Origin: an uncultured Acetatifactor sp.
GTDB lineage: Bacteria; Bacillota; Clostridia; Lachnospirales; Lachnospiraceae
Reading direction: 5' to 3'
Length of the DNA stretch: 64,000 nt
Assembly (NCBI GenBank): GCA_910586215.1
Contig: CAJUGH010000002.1
Span: 217,742 to 281,741, forward strand
A model generated the notes under the pieces. It was not told the origin of the DNA. It ran no database searches and saw only the letters and a program-made list of their open reading frames with translations. Below, piece after piece: positions 44,933 through 53,392 of the stretch (position 1 is its first letter; each line of letters starts with the position of its first letter). The position numbers and the translations under genes are program-made.

Positions 44933-46051
44933 TCAATTGCTTAGAAGTTCCTGCTCCAGGGCATCAAAATCATATGTATTCTGGGTAAACTGGTTGAACC
45001 GGTTCCCGGTCTGCCTGATCCTCTCCTGGGCAGGGGCAGATTTCCGTTTCTGCTGGTAGAGGTCATCGGCCTTGCGGATATCTGACTTATGGTGTACATT
45101 CTGGGCTTTCCAACTGGACAGGATCCCTTCTGCATACTCGAACCGGTGCTTGTCCGTGGCCAGCACCGTGCGCTGGCATGCCTCGAAGATCACATCCATG
45201 GGGAAGGCATATTCCTTGATCCAGCGGTTGATATATTCCACTTCCTTCCCTGTAGGGGAGCCGGACTTTCCCAGTTCATTCATGATGGTATATACATTCT
45301 TGTCATAGCGGGAGGAATACTGCCGGGCTTCCCTGGGGGTGGTGATTCCTTCCGCAGCCCAGTTCACAGCCACTTTCTCTATGTATTTGAAATCTTTCTT
45401 CCCCCTGCCCACACAATATTGCAGCAGGTAGTCGGTCAGGTCATCAGAGAAATGGAGTACATCCGTAAAATACAGGATCGTCTTCATCTCGGAAGGTGTC
45501 AGGGGCTTGCCGATATAGGACTCCGCGATGAAGAGAAGCTGGGCGGTGTCCTGGCGCTCCTTAAAAGCCTTGAGTTGGTCTGCGGAGTATACGGGCTTCT
45601 CGAATGTAGGAATGGCCGGGGGTTCAGAAAGCGGCTCCTTTGCGGAAGCCCCTGTCCCTTTCTGGGCTGCAGCCGGGGCAGGCTGCAGCCCTGTGGCGCT
45701 GGGTGGGACCGGAATGGGACTGTCACAGGACACGGCAGGCGGGGTGTCTTTCCCGGGAGCCAGGCCGCGGATATGGATTCCCACCAGATTCTTCTCCCCG
45801 TCATAGTCCAGGTCCAGGAGCCGGTGCTTCTCCCAATATTTCAAGGAGCGGAGCACATCCTTCTCCGTGTGATTGAACTGGTCAGCAATGCCGGGTATGC
45901 TTATGGCCTGGCGGGAGTGCGTCATGCGCAGCAGGTACAGGTACACCTTGATCTGTGCATCATTTGCATCCTTCATATATTCGTCAATGAACAGATTGGG
46001 TACAATCGTGACGTCCATGGGACTGTCCTGGTAGATTGTCAAAGAGGCCAT
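44933..46051 (-). CDS. DnaD/DnaB_2-domain replication initiation protein
   Basis: 372 residues. An N-terminal winged-helix domain (MDVTIVPNLFIDEYMK, SIPGIADQFNHTEKDV, about residues 10-80) is followed by a Pro/Ala-rich linker. A first DnaD-like helical domain lies around residues 165-245 and a second around 255-340 (YINRWIKEYAFPMDVIFEAC). It feeds the adjacent DnaC-like loader. The ATG at 46051 is chosen; two GTGs six and nine bases upstream are nearer to GGAAGGAA. The DnaA-box cluster at 46179-46359 lies in its upstream region, suggesting control by DnaA. Confidence 0.88.
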   Translation of the reverse strand: MASLTIYQDSPMDVTIVPNLFIDEYMKDANDAQIKVYLYLLRMTHSRQAISIPGIADQFNHTEKDVLRSLKYWEKHRLLDLDYDGEKNLVGIHIRGLAPGKDTPPAVSCDSPIPVPPSATGLQPAPAAAQKGTGASAKEPLSEPPAIPTFEKPVYSADQLKAFKERQDTAQLLFIAESYIGKPLTPSEMKTILYFTDVLHFSDDLTDYLLQYCVGRGKKDFKYIEKVAVNWAAEGITTPREARQYSSRYDKNVYTIMNELGKSGSPTGKEVEYINRWIKEYAFPMDVIFEACQRTVLATDKHRFEYAEGILSSWKAQNVHHKSDIRKADDLYQQKRKSAPAQERIRQTGNRFNQFTQNTYDFDALEQELLSN

Positions 46052-46103
46052 CACATACACTTCCTTCCAGAGATCTGCGGCTTACGCATCTTACAGTAGG
46101 GAA

Positions 46104-46132
46104 AGTATAGCATAAGGGCTTTCAAAAGAAAA
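46104..46132 (-). promoter_or_regulatory. Possible extended -10 promoter of dnaD
   Basis: On the minus strand TATACT (46104-46109) is preceded by TGC (TGn), with a weak -35 about 17 bases upstream. This places the start about 45 bases before dnaD, with the DnaA boxes 70-250 bases upstream of it. Confidence 0.45.
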
Positions 46133-46178
46133 TAGGCATTTTCCCGAAAAATGAAGGGCTATATTTTCCGGGGGGAAA

Positions 46179-46359
46179 TGTGGAAATTGTGGAAAATGTG
46201 GAAAAAGATGGACAAGGCAGGGGATAACGGGCAAAACAGAGGGAGAAAGAAGCTTTCTGCAGAAATTGCATAACATCTGGGTTATCCACAGGGAGAAAGA
46301 AACTATCCACAGGGAAGACAGGCTCCTAAGAACCTTTTCCCTGTGGATAGTGTGGAAAA
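46179..46359. promoter_or_regulatory. Cluster of seven DnaA-box-like 9-mers
   Basis: TTATCCACA, a perfect DnaA box, is at 46282-46290; CTATCCACA at 46303-46311; the reverse forms TGTGGATAG at 46342-46350 and TGTGGAAAA at 46351-46359. Three more are exactly head-to-tail: TGTGGAAAT, TGTGGAAAA, TGTGGAAAA at 46179-46187, 46188-46196 and 46197-46205. All match the loose consensus TTWTNCACA in at least 8 of 9 positions. They fill the murC-dnaD spacer. Confidence 0.8.
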
Positions 46360-47739
46360 CTATTTTCCAAGTAGGTTTTCCCCGATTTTCAGCACATCTC
46401 CTGCCCCCATAGTTATCAACAGGTCGCCGCTTTGGCAATTTGCCAGAAGGAAATTCTCAATCTCGTCAAAGGAAGGAAAATAAGCACAGGATGTTCCCAG
46501 GGCCTGGAGTTCCCGCGCAAGATCCTGGGAACTGATGCCCAGGGTGTCGGTCTCCCGGGCAGCATAGATATCTGCCAGTACGACCCTGTCTGCCAGGGAG
46601 AGGGCCTGGGCAAATTCCTTCAGGAACACCTTGGTGCGGGAGTAGGTGTGGGGCTGGAAGACGCACCACACTTCGCGGTGGGGAATCCCGGCAGCTGTCT
46701 TAAGGGTAGCTGCGACCTCTGTGGGATGGTGGGCATAGTCATCCACAATGGTGATGCCGCCTATGGAGCCTTTGTATTCAAAGCGTCTGCTGGTGCCGCC
46801 AAATTTATGCAGGGCCTGTGCCGTGGTCTGGGTGGGAATGGACAGGACGTCTGCCAGGGCAATGGCCGCCATGGCATTATAGAGATTGTGTACTCCGGGT
46901 ACCTGCAGGGAAAATTCCCTAAGGGAGGCCTGGGGGCTGTTGAGCATGAACCGGGGGTGTCCCATCTCGTCAAAAGATATACTTGATGGGTGGTAATCAC
47001 AGAAGGCTTCCAGGCCGAAGGTAAGGATCTGGCAGTCCACCCCTTTTGTGATCTCCTCCAGATGGGGGATCTGTCCATTTAGAATGAGATACCCGTCCTT
47101 GGGCAGCAGAAGGGCAAACTGGTGGAAGGAGGAGCGGATATCTGCCAGATCCTTGAAGAAGTCCAGGTGGTCTTCTTCTATATTTAATATGATGCCGATC
47201 TTAGGGAAGAAGCTTAAGAAACTGTTGGTATATTCACAGGCCTCTGTCAGGAAAATATCCGGACCTCCCACGCGCACACAGCTTCCGATGGATTTCAAGA
47301 TGCCGCCGATGGACAGGGTGGGATCCATGTCTGCGGCCATTAGGATCTCACTGGCCATGGAAGTGGTGGTGGTCTTGCCATGGGTGCCGCTGATGGCGAT
47401 GGGAGTCTTATAGTTTCGCATGATCTGTCCCAGGAGCTGTGCCCTGGTCAGGCAGGGAATATGCTTCTCATGGGCGGCAATGTATTCCGGATTATCTGGA
47501 TGAATGGCACTGGTGAAGATGACGCAGTCAATATCATCCGTTATATTGTTTTCTCTATGGCCATAGAATACGGTAATACCTTGCACTTCCAGGTGTCCCG
47601 TCAGTTCACTCTTTGTGCGGTCAGAGCCGGATACCCGGAAACCGGCATCTGCCAGGATCTGGGCCAGTCCGCTCATGCTGATGCCGCCTATGCCCACAAA
47701 GTAGAGGGATGAAGGATGGGAAAAGTCTATCTGATACAT
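46360..47739 (-). CDS. murC: UDP-N-acetylmuramate-L-alanine ligase
   Basis: Adds the first amino acid to UDP-MurNAc in peptidoglycan synthesis. The 459-residue protein has the N-terminal Rossmann motif VGIGGISMSGLAQ, the P-loop SGTHGKTTTTSM near residue 120, IEEDHLDFF, DDYAHHPTEVAATLK near residue 330 and FQPHTYSRTK. The start at 47739 is set by AAAGGAG at 47747-47753; the extra upstream codons of the frame lie in the mobile repeat that abuts this ribosome site. The last stop codon abuts the DnaA boxes. Confidence 0.95.
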   Translation of the reverse strand: MYQIDFSHPSSLYFVGIGGISMSGLAQILADAGFRVSGSDRTKSELTGHLEVQGITVFYGHRENNITDDIDCVIFTSAIHPDNPEYIAAHEKHIPCLTRAQLLGQIMRNYKTPIAISGTHGKTTTTSMASEILMAADMDPTLSIGGILKSIGSCVRVGGPDIFLTEACEYTNSFLSFFPKIGIILNIEEDHLDFFKDLADIRSSFHQFALLLPKDGYLILNGQIPHLEEITKGVDCQILTFGLEAFCDYHPSSISFDEMGHPRFMLNSPQASLREFSLQVPGVHNLYNAMAAIALADVLSIPTQTTAQALHKFGGTSRRFEYKGSIGGITIVDDYAHHPTEVAATLKTAAGIPHREVWCVFQPHTYSRTKVFLKEFAQALSLADRVVLADIYAARETDTLGISSQDLARELQALGTSCAYFPSFDEIENFLLANCQSGDLLITMGAGDVLKIGENLLGK

Positions 47740-47758
47740 ATCTGTTCTCCTTTGGGAT

Positions 47759-47993
47759 AAATTGGAGTTACTGTCCACTGGTGCCACCGCCAGGTGTTTT
47801 CACGCATTTCCAACGTGACAAACCCAGGCAATCCTGATTGCCCCGGGCAACGAGCCAAGTGGGTATGCTTGCATGCACATTTGGCGACTGCTGCGAGGGT
47901 CACGTATCCTGCTGCTTGCAGCATGGGGGTTGACTGCCCTGACTGCCCTGCAGTGCATAGTTGCCGTGAACGGAGTGAACAGTAACAAATTGG
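47759..47993. mobile_element. Long copy 2 of the GTTAC/GTAAC element with 7-bp target duplication
   Basis: The element proper is 47767-47986 (220 bp). Ends: GTTACTGTCCAC (47767-47778) and GTGAACAGTAAC (47975-47986), inverted repeats with one mismatch. AAATTGG occurs at 47759-47765 and again at 47987-47993, one base outside the left end and flush at the right end, as expected of a target-site duplication. Internal hairpins include CACG/CGTG, GGCAATC/GATTGCC and GCATGC. No coding capacity. It lies six bases upstream of the murC ribosome site. Confidence 0.75.
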
Positions 47994-48063
47994 CAGGCCG
48001 GCGTGCCCGCCTATATACTACATTATATACAGATAGCCCGAAAAAAACAAACTAAAAATAGAG

Positions 48064-48079
48064 TCAGATAATTATCTGA
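48064..48079. promoter_or_regulatory. 16-bp perfect palindrome upstream of glgC
   Basis: TCAGATAATTATCTGA, about 110 bases before the predicted glgC -35 in the AT-rich murC/glgC spacer; a possible regulator site. Confidence 0.4.
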
Positions 48080-48189
48080 TAAAAACATTTATTTTACGAA
48101 ATCGACAAAAATTTAAGTTATTTCCCATAAAAATATGGTAAATATAAATAGAGAAAAGGAAAAATCCACAACTTTTTACAGGCAAAATA

Positions 48190-48218
48190 TTCACTTTCCA
48201 GGGGGAGTATGATATAAT
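48190..48218 (+). promoter_or_regulatory. Sigma-A-type promoter of glgC-glgD
   Basis: TTCACT (48190-48195), a 17-base spacer and a perfect TATAAT (48213-48218). The leader is about 160 bases and contains the repeat end at 48266-48295. Confidence 0.65.
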
Positions 48219-48265
48219 GTCCTTAAACAAGGCAGGAAATGGCCGGATGGCATAGGTATCTGTAT

Positions 48266-48295
48266 GCTTTGAACGGCAAGACCGTGAAAAGTAAC
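48266..48295 (+). repeat. Solo repeat end in the glgC leader
   Basis: A 30-base block starting GCTTTGAACGGC and ending GTGAAAAGTAAC. It matches the reverse complement of 58934-58963 at 28 of 30 positions. No left end was found upstream. Confidence 0.65.
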
Positions 48296-48384
48296 GATCA
48301 TAGGCGGGATTGGGGGTATCTGCCTGGTACGTCTGTAAGAGGGTGTGTATACACCTCTCTTTAAGCACGCAAGGGGGTATAAAT

Positions 48385-49653
48385 ATGATTAAAAAAGAGA
48401 TGATTGCCATGCTGCTGGCAGGAGGGCAGGGCAGTCGGCTGGGGGTATTGACTTCCAAGATTGCAAAGCCTGCCGTGGCCTTTGGTGGGAAATACCGTAT
48501 CATTGATTTCCCATTGTCCAACTGTATCAATTCCGGGGTGGATACGGTAGGGGTGCTGACCCAGTATCAGCCTCTTAGGCTGAATACCCATATTGGCATC
48601 GGTATCCCCTGGGATCTAGACCGCAACATCGGCGGTGTCACGGTGCTGCCGCCCTACGAGAAGAGTACCAGCAGCGAGTGGTATACGGGTACGGCCAATG
48701 CCATCTACCAGAACCTGGAATACATGGAGGGTTTTCATCCGGAGTATGTGCTGATTCTCTCCGGAGATCATATTTACAAGATGGATTATGAGATCATGCT
48801 GGATTTCCACAAGGCCAACGGCGCGGAAGTGACCATAGCGGTGATGCCGGTGCCCATGGAGGAGGCGGGCCGGTTCGGTATCATGATTACCGATGAGAGC
48901 AGGAAGATCACTGAATTTGAGGAGAAACCGGCCCATCCCAGGAGTAACCTGGCCAGCATGGGAATCTACATATTTAATTGGGAGACTTTGAAGGAGGCGC
49001 TGGTGGCCATGGTGGAACATCCGGCCCTGGATTTTGGCAAACATGTGATTCCCTACTGTCACAGGAAAGGTGCCCCCTTATATGCCTATGAGTTCACCGG
49101 TTACTGGAAGGATGTGGGTACGCTGCATTCCTACTGGGAGGCCAATATGGAACTCATCGATATCGTGCCGGAATTCAACCTGTACGAGGAGTACTGGAAG
49201 ATCTATACCCGCAGCGAGATCCAGCCTCCCCAGTACCTGTCTGCGGACAGTGTGGCAGAGTGCAGTATCATAGGGGAGGGCAGTGACATCTATGGTAAGG
49301 TGTACAATTCCGTGATTGGATGTGGTGTCACCATAGGGAAAGGGACGGTAGTGAGGGACTCCATTATCATGAACCATACCCGGATCGGTGACAATTGCCA
49401 GCTTGACAAAGCCATTGTGGCAGAAGATGTGTGTATCGGGAACGGAGTGGTCCTGGGGACAGGGGAGGAGAGGCCCAATGAGACTGCACCCCATATCTAC
49501 GACCACGGACTTGTGACCATAGGAGAGAAGAGTGTGATTCCGGACGGGATCCAGGTGGGGAAGAACACCGTCATATCCGGTGTGACCAGCGTGGAGGACT
49601 ACGAGGGACTACAGCTTCCGGGCGGCAGGACATTGATTAAGGCAGGTGAGTGA
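48385..49653 (+). CDS. glgC: Glucose-1-phosphate adenylyltransferase
   Basis: Makes ADP-glucose for glycogen synthesis. 422 residues: MLLAGGQGSRLGVLTSKIAKPAV (nucleotide and catalytic N-terminus), PLSNCINSGVDTVGVLTQY, ILSGDHIYKMDYE near residue 130, the substrate-site FEEKPAHPRSN near residue 195, and a C-terminal left-handed beta-helix of hexapeptide repeats. The ATG at 48385 is seven bases after AAGGGGG, so the longer frame from 48310 is leader. It is coupled to glgD. Confidence 0.95.
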   Translation: MIKKEMIAMLLAGGQGSRLGVLTSKIAKPAVAFGGKYRIIDFPLSNCINSGVDTVGVLTQYQPLRLNTHIGIGIPWDLDRNIGGVTVLPPYEKSTSSEWYTGTANAIYQNLEYMEGFHPEYVLILSGDHIYKMDYEIMLDFHKANGAEVTIAVMPVPMEEAGRFGIMITDESRKITEFEEKPAHPRSNLASMGIYIFNWETLKEALVAMVEHPALDFGKHVIPYCHRKGAPLYAYEFTGYWKDVGTLHSYWEANMELIDIVPEFNLYEEYWKIYTRSEIQPPQYLSADSVAECSIIGEGSDIYGKVYNSVIGCGVTIGKGTVVRDSIIMNHTRIGDNCQLDKAIVAEDVCIGNGVVLGTGEERPNETAPHIYDHGLVTIGEKSVIPDGIQVGKNTVISGVTSVEDYEGLQLPGGRTLIKAGE

Positions 49654-49655
49654 CA

Positions 49656-50777
49656 GTGAGGGCGATTGGAATCGTATTGGCAGGGGGCAACAACCATAGG
49701 ATGAAGGAACTGTCGCGGAAGCGGGCAATCTGTGCCATGCCCATTGCAGGCAGTTACCGCAGTATTGATTTTACTTTGAGCAACATGTCCAATTCCCATA
49801 TCCAGAAGGTGGCAGTGTTTACCCAGTACAACGGCAGGAGCCTGAATGAGCACCTAAGTTCCTCCAAGTGGTGGGATTTTGGGCGCAAGCAGGGAGGCCT
49901 GTATGTGCTTACCCCGGTGGTGACGGCAGACAACAGCAACTGGTACAGGGGAACGGCAGATGCCATCTACCAGAACCTTTCGTTCCTTAAGGGCAGCCAT
50001 GAACCATATGTGGTGATTGCTTCCGGGGACTGTGTGTACAAGATGGACTTCAACAAGGTCCTGGAGTACCATATCAGCAAGAAGGCAGATATCACAGTAG
50101 TGTGCCGGGACATGGAACCTGGAGTGAATGTGGAGCGGTTCGGTACCCTGCGCATGAACGAGGAGAGCAGGATCGAGGAATTCGAGGAGAAGCCCATCCA
50201 GGCCAAGACCAGCACCATCTCCTGCGGCATTTACATCCTGCGGCGCAGGCAGTTGATTGAGATGATTGAGAAATGTGCCGAGGAGGACCGGTATGATTTT
50301 GTGCGGGATATCCTGATCCGATACAAGGACATCAAGGGAATCTACGGTTACAAGATTAGGGATTACTGGCGGAACATTGCCTCCGTGGAAGACTATTATG
50401 GTACCAACATGGATTTCCTGCAGCCTGAGGTGAGGGATTATTTCTTCAGGCAGTATCCGGACATTTATTCTAAGGTAGACGACCTGCCTCCCGCAAAATA
50501 CAACGTGGGATCCGATGTCCGCAACAGCCTGGTTTCCAGTGGCTGTATTGTCAACGGGGTGGTGGAGAATTCTGTTGTGTTCAAGAAGAGTTATATTGGA
50601 AATAACTGCGTGATCAGGAATTCCATTATCTTAAATGATGTATATATTGGAGACAATACTTACATAGAAAACTGTATCGTGGAAAGCCATGATACCATCC
50701 GGGCAGGTTCCCGGTATACAGGGGAGGACGGACGCATCAGGATCGTTGTTGAGAGCAGCGAGAGATATATGATGTAG
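49656..50777 (+). CDS. glgD: Glucose-1-phosphate adenylyltransferase subunit GlgD
   Basis: 373 residues, a GlgC paralogue starting VRAIGIVLAGGNNHRM from a GTG, with the nucleotide-binding GGxGxR changed to GGNNHRM, as in regulatory GlgD subunits. Other conserved stretches are DFTLSNMSNSHIQKVAVFTQ, VVIASGDCVYKMDF and EEFEEKPIQAKTST, with a C-terminal hexapeptide-repeat helix (NNCVIRNSIILNDVYIGDNT). It forms a heteromer with GlgC in Firmicutes. The GTG at 49656 is preferred over 49650 because the latter overlaps the glgC stop. Confidence 0.9.
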   Translation: MRAIGIVLAGGNNHRMKELSRKRAICAMPIAGSYRSIDFTLSNMSNSHIQKVAVFTQYNGRSLNEHLSSSKWWDFGRKQGGLYVLTPVVTADNSNWYRGTADAIYQNLSFLKGSHEPYVVIASGDCVYKMDFNKVLEYHISKKADITVVCRDMEPGVNVERFGTLRMNEESRIEEFEEKPIQAKTSTISCGIYILRRRQLIEMIEKCAEEDRYDFVRDILIRYKDIKGIYGYKIRDYWRNIASVEDYYGTNMDFLQPEVRDYFFRQYPDIYSKVDDLPPAKYNVGSDVRNSLVSSGCIVNGVVENSVVFKKSYIGNNCVIRNSIILNDVYIGDNTYIENCIVESHDTIRAGSRYTGEDGRIRIVVESSERYMM

Positions 50778-50821
50778 GAACTACAAAACGATAAATGTTA
50801 CGGTAAGGGAGGCTTGTACGA

Positions 50822-51109
50822 ATGAATATTACGGATGTACGGGTACGCAAGATTGCAAAGGATGGCAAGATGAAGGCGATTGTGTCCATTACCCTGGACA
50901 ATGAGTTCGCCATCCATGACATCAAAGTCATCAAAGGAGAAAAGGGACTGTTTATTGCCATGCCCAGCAAGCGGGCAACGGACGGGGAATACAGGGATAT
51001 TGCCCACCCCATCAACTCTGCCATGCGCGAACTTCTCCAGAAGACCATATTGGAGAGTTATGAACAGGCCCTGGGGGAGCCGGAGGAACTGCACCAGATT
51101 GCGGAGTAG
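50822..51109 (+). CDS. spoVG: Septation/sporulation regulator SpoVG
   Basis: 95 residues, the standard size. It begins MNITDVRVRKIAKDGKMKAI, followed by VSITLDNEFAIHDIKVI and GLFIAMPSKR, the SpoVG signature. It is a small DNA/RNA-binding regulator of septation, sporulation and gene expression. GGGAGG precedes the ATG. Location after glgC-glgD is a recurrent clostridial arrangement. Confidence 0.97.
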   Translation: MNITDVRVRKIAKDGKMKAIVSITLDNEFAIHDIKVIKGEKGLFIAMPSKRATDGEYRDIAHPINSAMRELLQKTILESYEQALGEPEELHQIAE

Positions 51110-51167
51110 GAACGGGCAGGATTTTTATACAAACTTAAGACATGAAAAGGAAAATATCCTGTATAAT

Positions 51168-51230
51168 GTGGAAGCAGAAGGACATTTGCTTCCACATTTG
51201 ATTCCATGTGCGTAAACTGCATGGAATCAA
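51168..51230 (+). promoter_or_regulatory. Structured leader of the trans-sulfuration gene
   Basis: TATAAT at 51162-51167 marks a probable promoter (weak -35 AAGACA at 51137-51142). Directly after it two hairpins follow: GTGGAAGCA/TGCTTCCAC (51168-51176, 51187-51195) and TTGATTCCATG/CATGGAATCAA (51198-51208, 51220-51230). A further GGAAGCA at 51231 can compete for the TGCTTCC arm. No SAM or T-box signature was seen. Confidence 0.5.
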
Positions 51231-51276
51231 GGAAGCATCATATTATCCGCGAGCGGGGAAAGGTTGGACAATAGAA

Positions 51277-52407
51277 ATGGTGAACGATTGCTATTACGAT
51301 GAATATGACAGAAAGGAGAACCTGCATTTTGACTCAAAGGTGGTGCATGGGGCACTGGGCTGCGACCCCATCACCGGTTCCGTGAGTTTCCCTATCTTCC
51401 AGACAGCTACCTTCCGTCACAGGGGCTTTGGCGTTTCCACGGGGTTTGATTATTCCCGGCTGCAGAATCCCACCAGACAGGAACTGGAGAGGACCATGGC
51501 CATTCTGGAGGAAGGGCTGGAGGCTTTTGCCTTTACCAGCGGACAGGCGGCCAACATGGGTGTGTTTGGACTGTTGGCACCTGGGGACCATGTGCTTCTC
51601 TCCGATGATATCTATGGGGGGACTTACCGGATCTGTTCGGACATTTTCAGCAGGCTGGGCTGTGAGTTCACCTATCTGGACATGGCGGACCTGGAAGCCC
51701 TGGAAGCGGCTATCAGGCCCAATACGAAGATGCTGTTCGTGGAGACGCCCACCAATCCCATGATGAAAGTGGCAGACCTGCCAAAGCTTTCGGAGGTGGC
51801 GAAGAGGCATGGGCTGCTCTTTGTGGTGGATAACACCTTCCTGTCCCCTTATTTCCAGAAGCCTATGACCATGGGGGCGGATATTGTGGTACATAGCGGC
51901 ACAAAATATCTGTGTGGCCATAATGACGTGATTGCAGGAATCGTGGTGGTGTCAACAAAGGAACTGGCAGACCATTTCCGGCTGCAGATGAAATCCCGGG
52001 GCAATGGGCTGGGTCCCTTTGACTCCTGGCTGGTGCTGCGGGGGCTGAAGACCCTGTCCCTACGGATGGAGCGCCATGACCAGAATGGGAAGAAAGTGGC
52101 CGAGCGGCTGAAGACCCATCCCAGGATCAGCAAGCTGAACTATGCCGGGGTGGGAGGCATGATTTCTTTCGAAGTGGACAGTGTGGAGACGGTTCACCGT
52201 GTCCTGTCCGGAGTGAAGATGGTGCTGTTTGCAGAGAGCCTGGGGGGAACGGAGTCCCTGATCACCTATCCCCTGACCCAGACCCATGAGTCCACCCCGG
52301 CAGATGTACGGGAGAAGCTGGGAATCAATGAAAGGTTCCTGAGGCTTTCCGTGGGAATCGAAGACCCGGAGGATATCATTGCAGACCTGGAGCAGGCCCT
52401 GGCATAG
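51277..52407 (+). CDS. Cys/Met-metabolism PLP enzyme (cystathionine gamma-synthase / methionine gamma-lyase family)
   Basis: 376 residues of the trans-sulfuration family. Features: FDYSRLQNPTRQELERTMA near residue 60, ALEEGLEAFAF-SGQAAN, FVVDNTFLSPYFQKPM and the PLP-binding lysine in VHSGTKYLCGHNDVIAG near residue 207, then SLGGTESLITYP near residue 325. These enzymes make or break the C-S bonds of cystathionine, methionine or homocysteine; sequence alone does not separate the subtypes. The start is uncertain (no strong site before 51277). Confidence 0.9.
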   Translation: MVNDCYYDEYDRKENLHFDSKVVHGALGCDPITGSVSFPIFQTATFRHRGFGVSTGFDYSRLQNPTRQELERTMAILEEGLEAFAFTSGQAANMGVFGLLAPGDHVLLSDDIYGGTYRICSDIFSRLGCEFTYLDMADLEALEAAIRPNTKMLFVETPTNPMMKVADLPKLSEVAKRHGLLFVVDNTFLSPYFQKPMTMGADIVVHSGTKYLCGHNDVIAGIVVVSTKELADHFRLQMKSRGNGLGPFDSWLVLRGLKTLSLRMERHDQNGKKVAERLKTHPRISKLNYAGVGGMISFEVDSVETVHRVLSGVKMVLFAESLGGTESLITYPLTQTHESTPADVREKLGINERFLRLSVGIEDPEDIIADLEQALA

Positions 52408-52525
52408 CATACTTCAGAAATGTGGGAAGGTCCTGCTGTAGAGCCGAAATGCAGGAGGCCAGCAAAAAAGACCGGAATCCACCGGGAACAGGCAGCAGAC
52501 CAGGTGCAGATGGAGGAAAAGGAAG

Positions 52526-53392
52526 ATGGGGAAAGTGCAGAAGATTCCCTTTACGAAAATGCAGGCTTACGGCAATGACTATGTCTATATCAATGCCATA
52601 AGAGAGCAGGTAGAGGACTGGGGAGACCTTGCGAAGAAGATATCAGACAGGCATTTCGGGGTGGGTTCGGACGGGATGGTACTGGTCTGTCCCTCGGAAA
52701 GGTGCGACTATAGGATGCGGATCTTCAACCCGGACGGAACCGAGGCGGAGATGTGCGGCAACGCCTTGCGCAGTGTGGCAAAATTCGTCTATTTCCACGC
52801 TCTGACCCGGAAGGAGTTCCTGACCATAGAGACCTACGGAGGTGACCAGAAGGTGTGGCTGATGGTGGAGGACGGGGAAGTGTGCAATATCCGGGCAGAC
52901 ATCGGGAAGCCGGAAATGGATCCTGGCAAGGTACCGGTGCTTACAGACAAGAGGCTCTTCCTGGATCAGCCCCTGCAGGTGGATGACAGGCTCTTCCGGG
53001 CATCCTCCCTCTCCTGGGGGAACCCCCACACGGTGCTCCTGGTGGAGGATGAGGAATGCCTGGAAGACCTGGATGTGGAAAAATACGGCAGCCTGGTGGA
53101 GCATATGGCATGTTTCCCTAAGCGCACCAATGTGACCTTTGCCCAGGTGCGGGATCCGGCATATATCCGTATCCGGGAGTGGGAGCGGGGTACCGGGGAG
53201 ACATTGGGCTGCGGCACGGGATGCTGCTCTGCGGTGGTGGTGGCCTGCCGCCTGGGCCTGTGCGGCAGGAAAGTGACCTGTCTGCAGCCCGGAGGGGAGT
53301 TGCAGGTGGAATGGGACGACCAGGACGAGGTCTATATGGCCGGGCCTTCCCATGTGGTATATCAGGGAGAATATCTGTATGAAATTGAATGA
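52526..53392 (+). CDS. dapF: Diaminopimelate epimerase
   Basis: Turns LL-DAP into meso-DAP for peptidoglycan and lysine. 288 residues with both catalytic Cys motifs: EAEMCGNALRSVAKF (about residue 75) and TLGCGTGCCSAVVVA (about residue 232), plus QAYGNDYVYINA at the N-terminus and ISDRHFGVGSDG. GGAGGAAAAGGAAG precedes the ATG. It overlaps murE by 14 bases, linking the supply of meso-DAP to its use. Confidence 0.95.
   Translation: MGKVQKIPFTKMQAYGNDYVYINAIREQVEDWGDLAKKISDRHFGVGSDGMVLVCPSERCDYRMRIFNPDGTEAEMCGNALRSVAKFVYFHALTRKEFLTIETYGGDQKVWLMVEDGEVCNIRADIGKPEMDPGKVPVLTDKRLFLDQPLQVDDRLFRASSLSWGNPHTVLLVEDEECLEDLDVEKYGSLVEHMACFPKRTNVTFAQVRDPAYIRIREWERGTGETLGCGTGCCSAVVVACRLGLCGRKVTCLQPGGELQVEWDDQDEVYMAGPSHVVYQGEYLYEIE

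Noticed and set aside
46179..46359. Chromosomal origin of replication (oriC)
   Set aside because: Seven DnaA boxes are suggestive, but there is no dnaA, dnaN or AT-rich unwinding region next to them; a regulatory or titration site is more likely.
51168..51237. SAM (S-box) riboswitch before the trans-sulfuration gene
   Set aside because: No S-box core such as the AGAG...GGTGGAGGGA pattern; only simple hairpins are seen.
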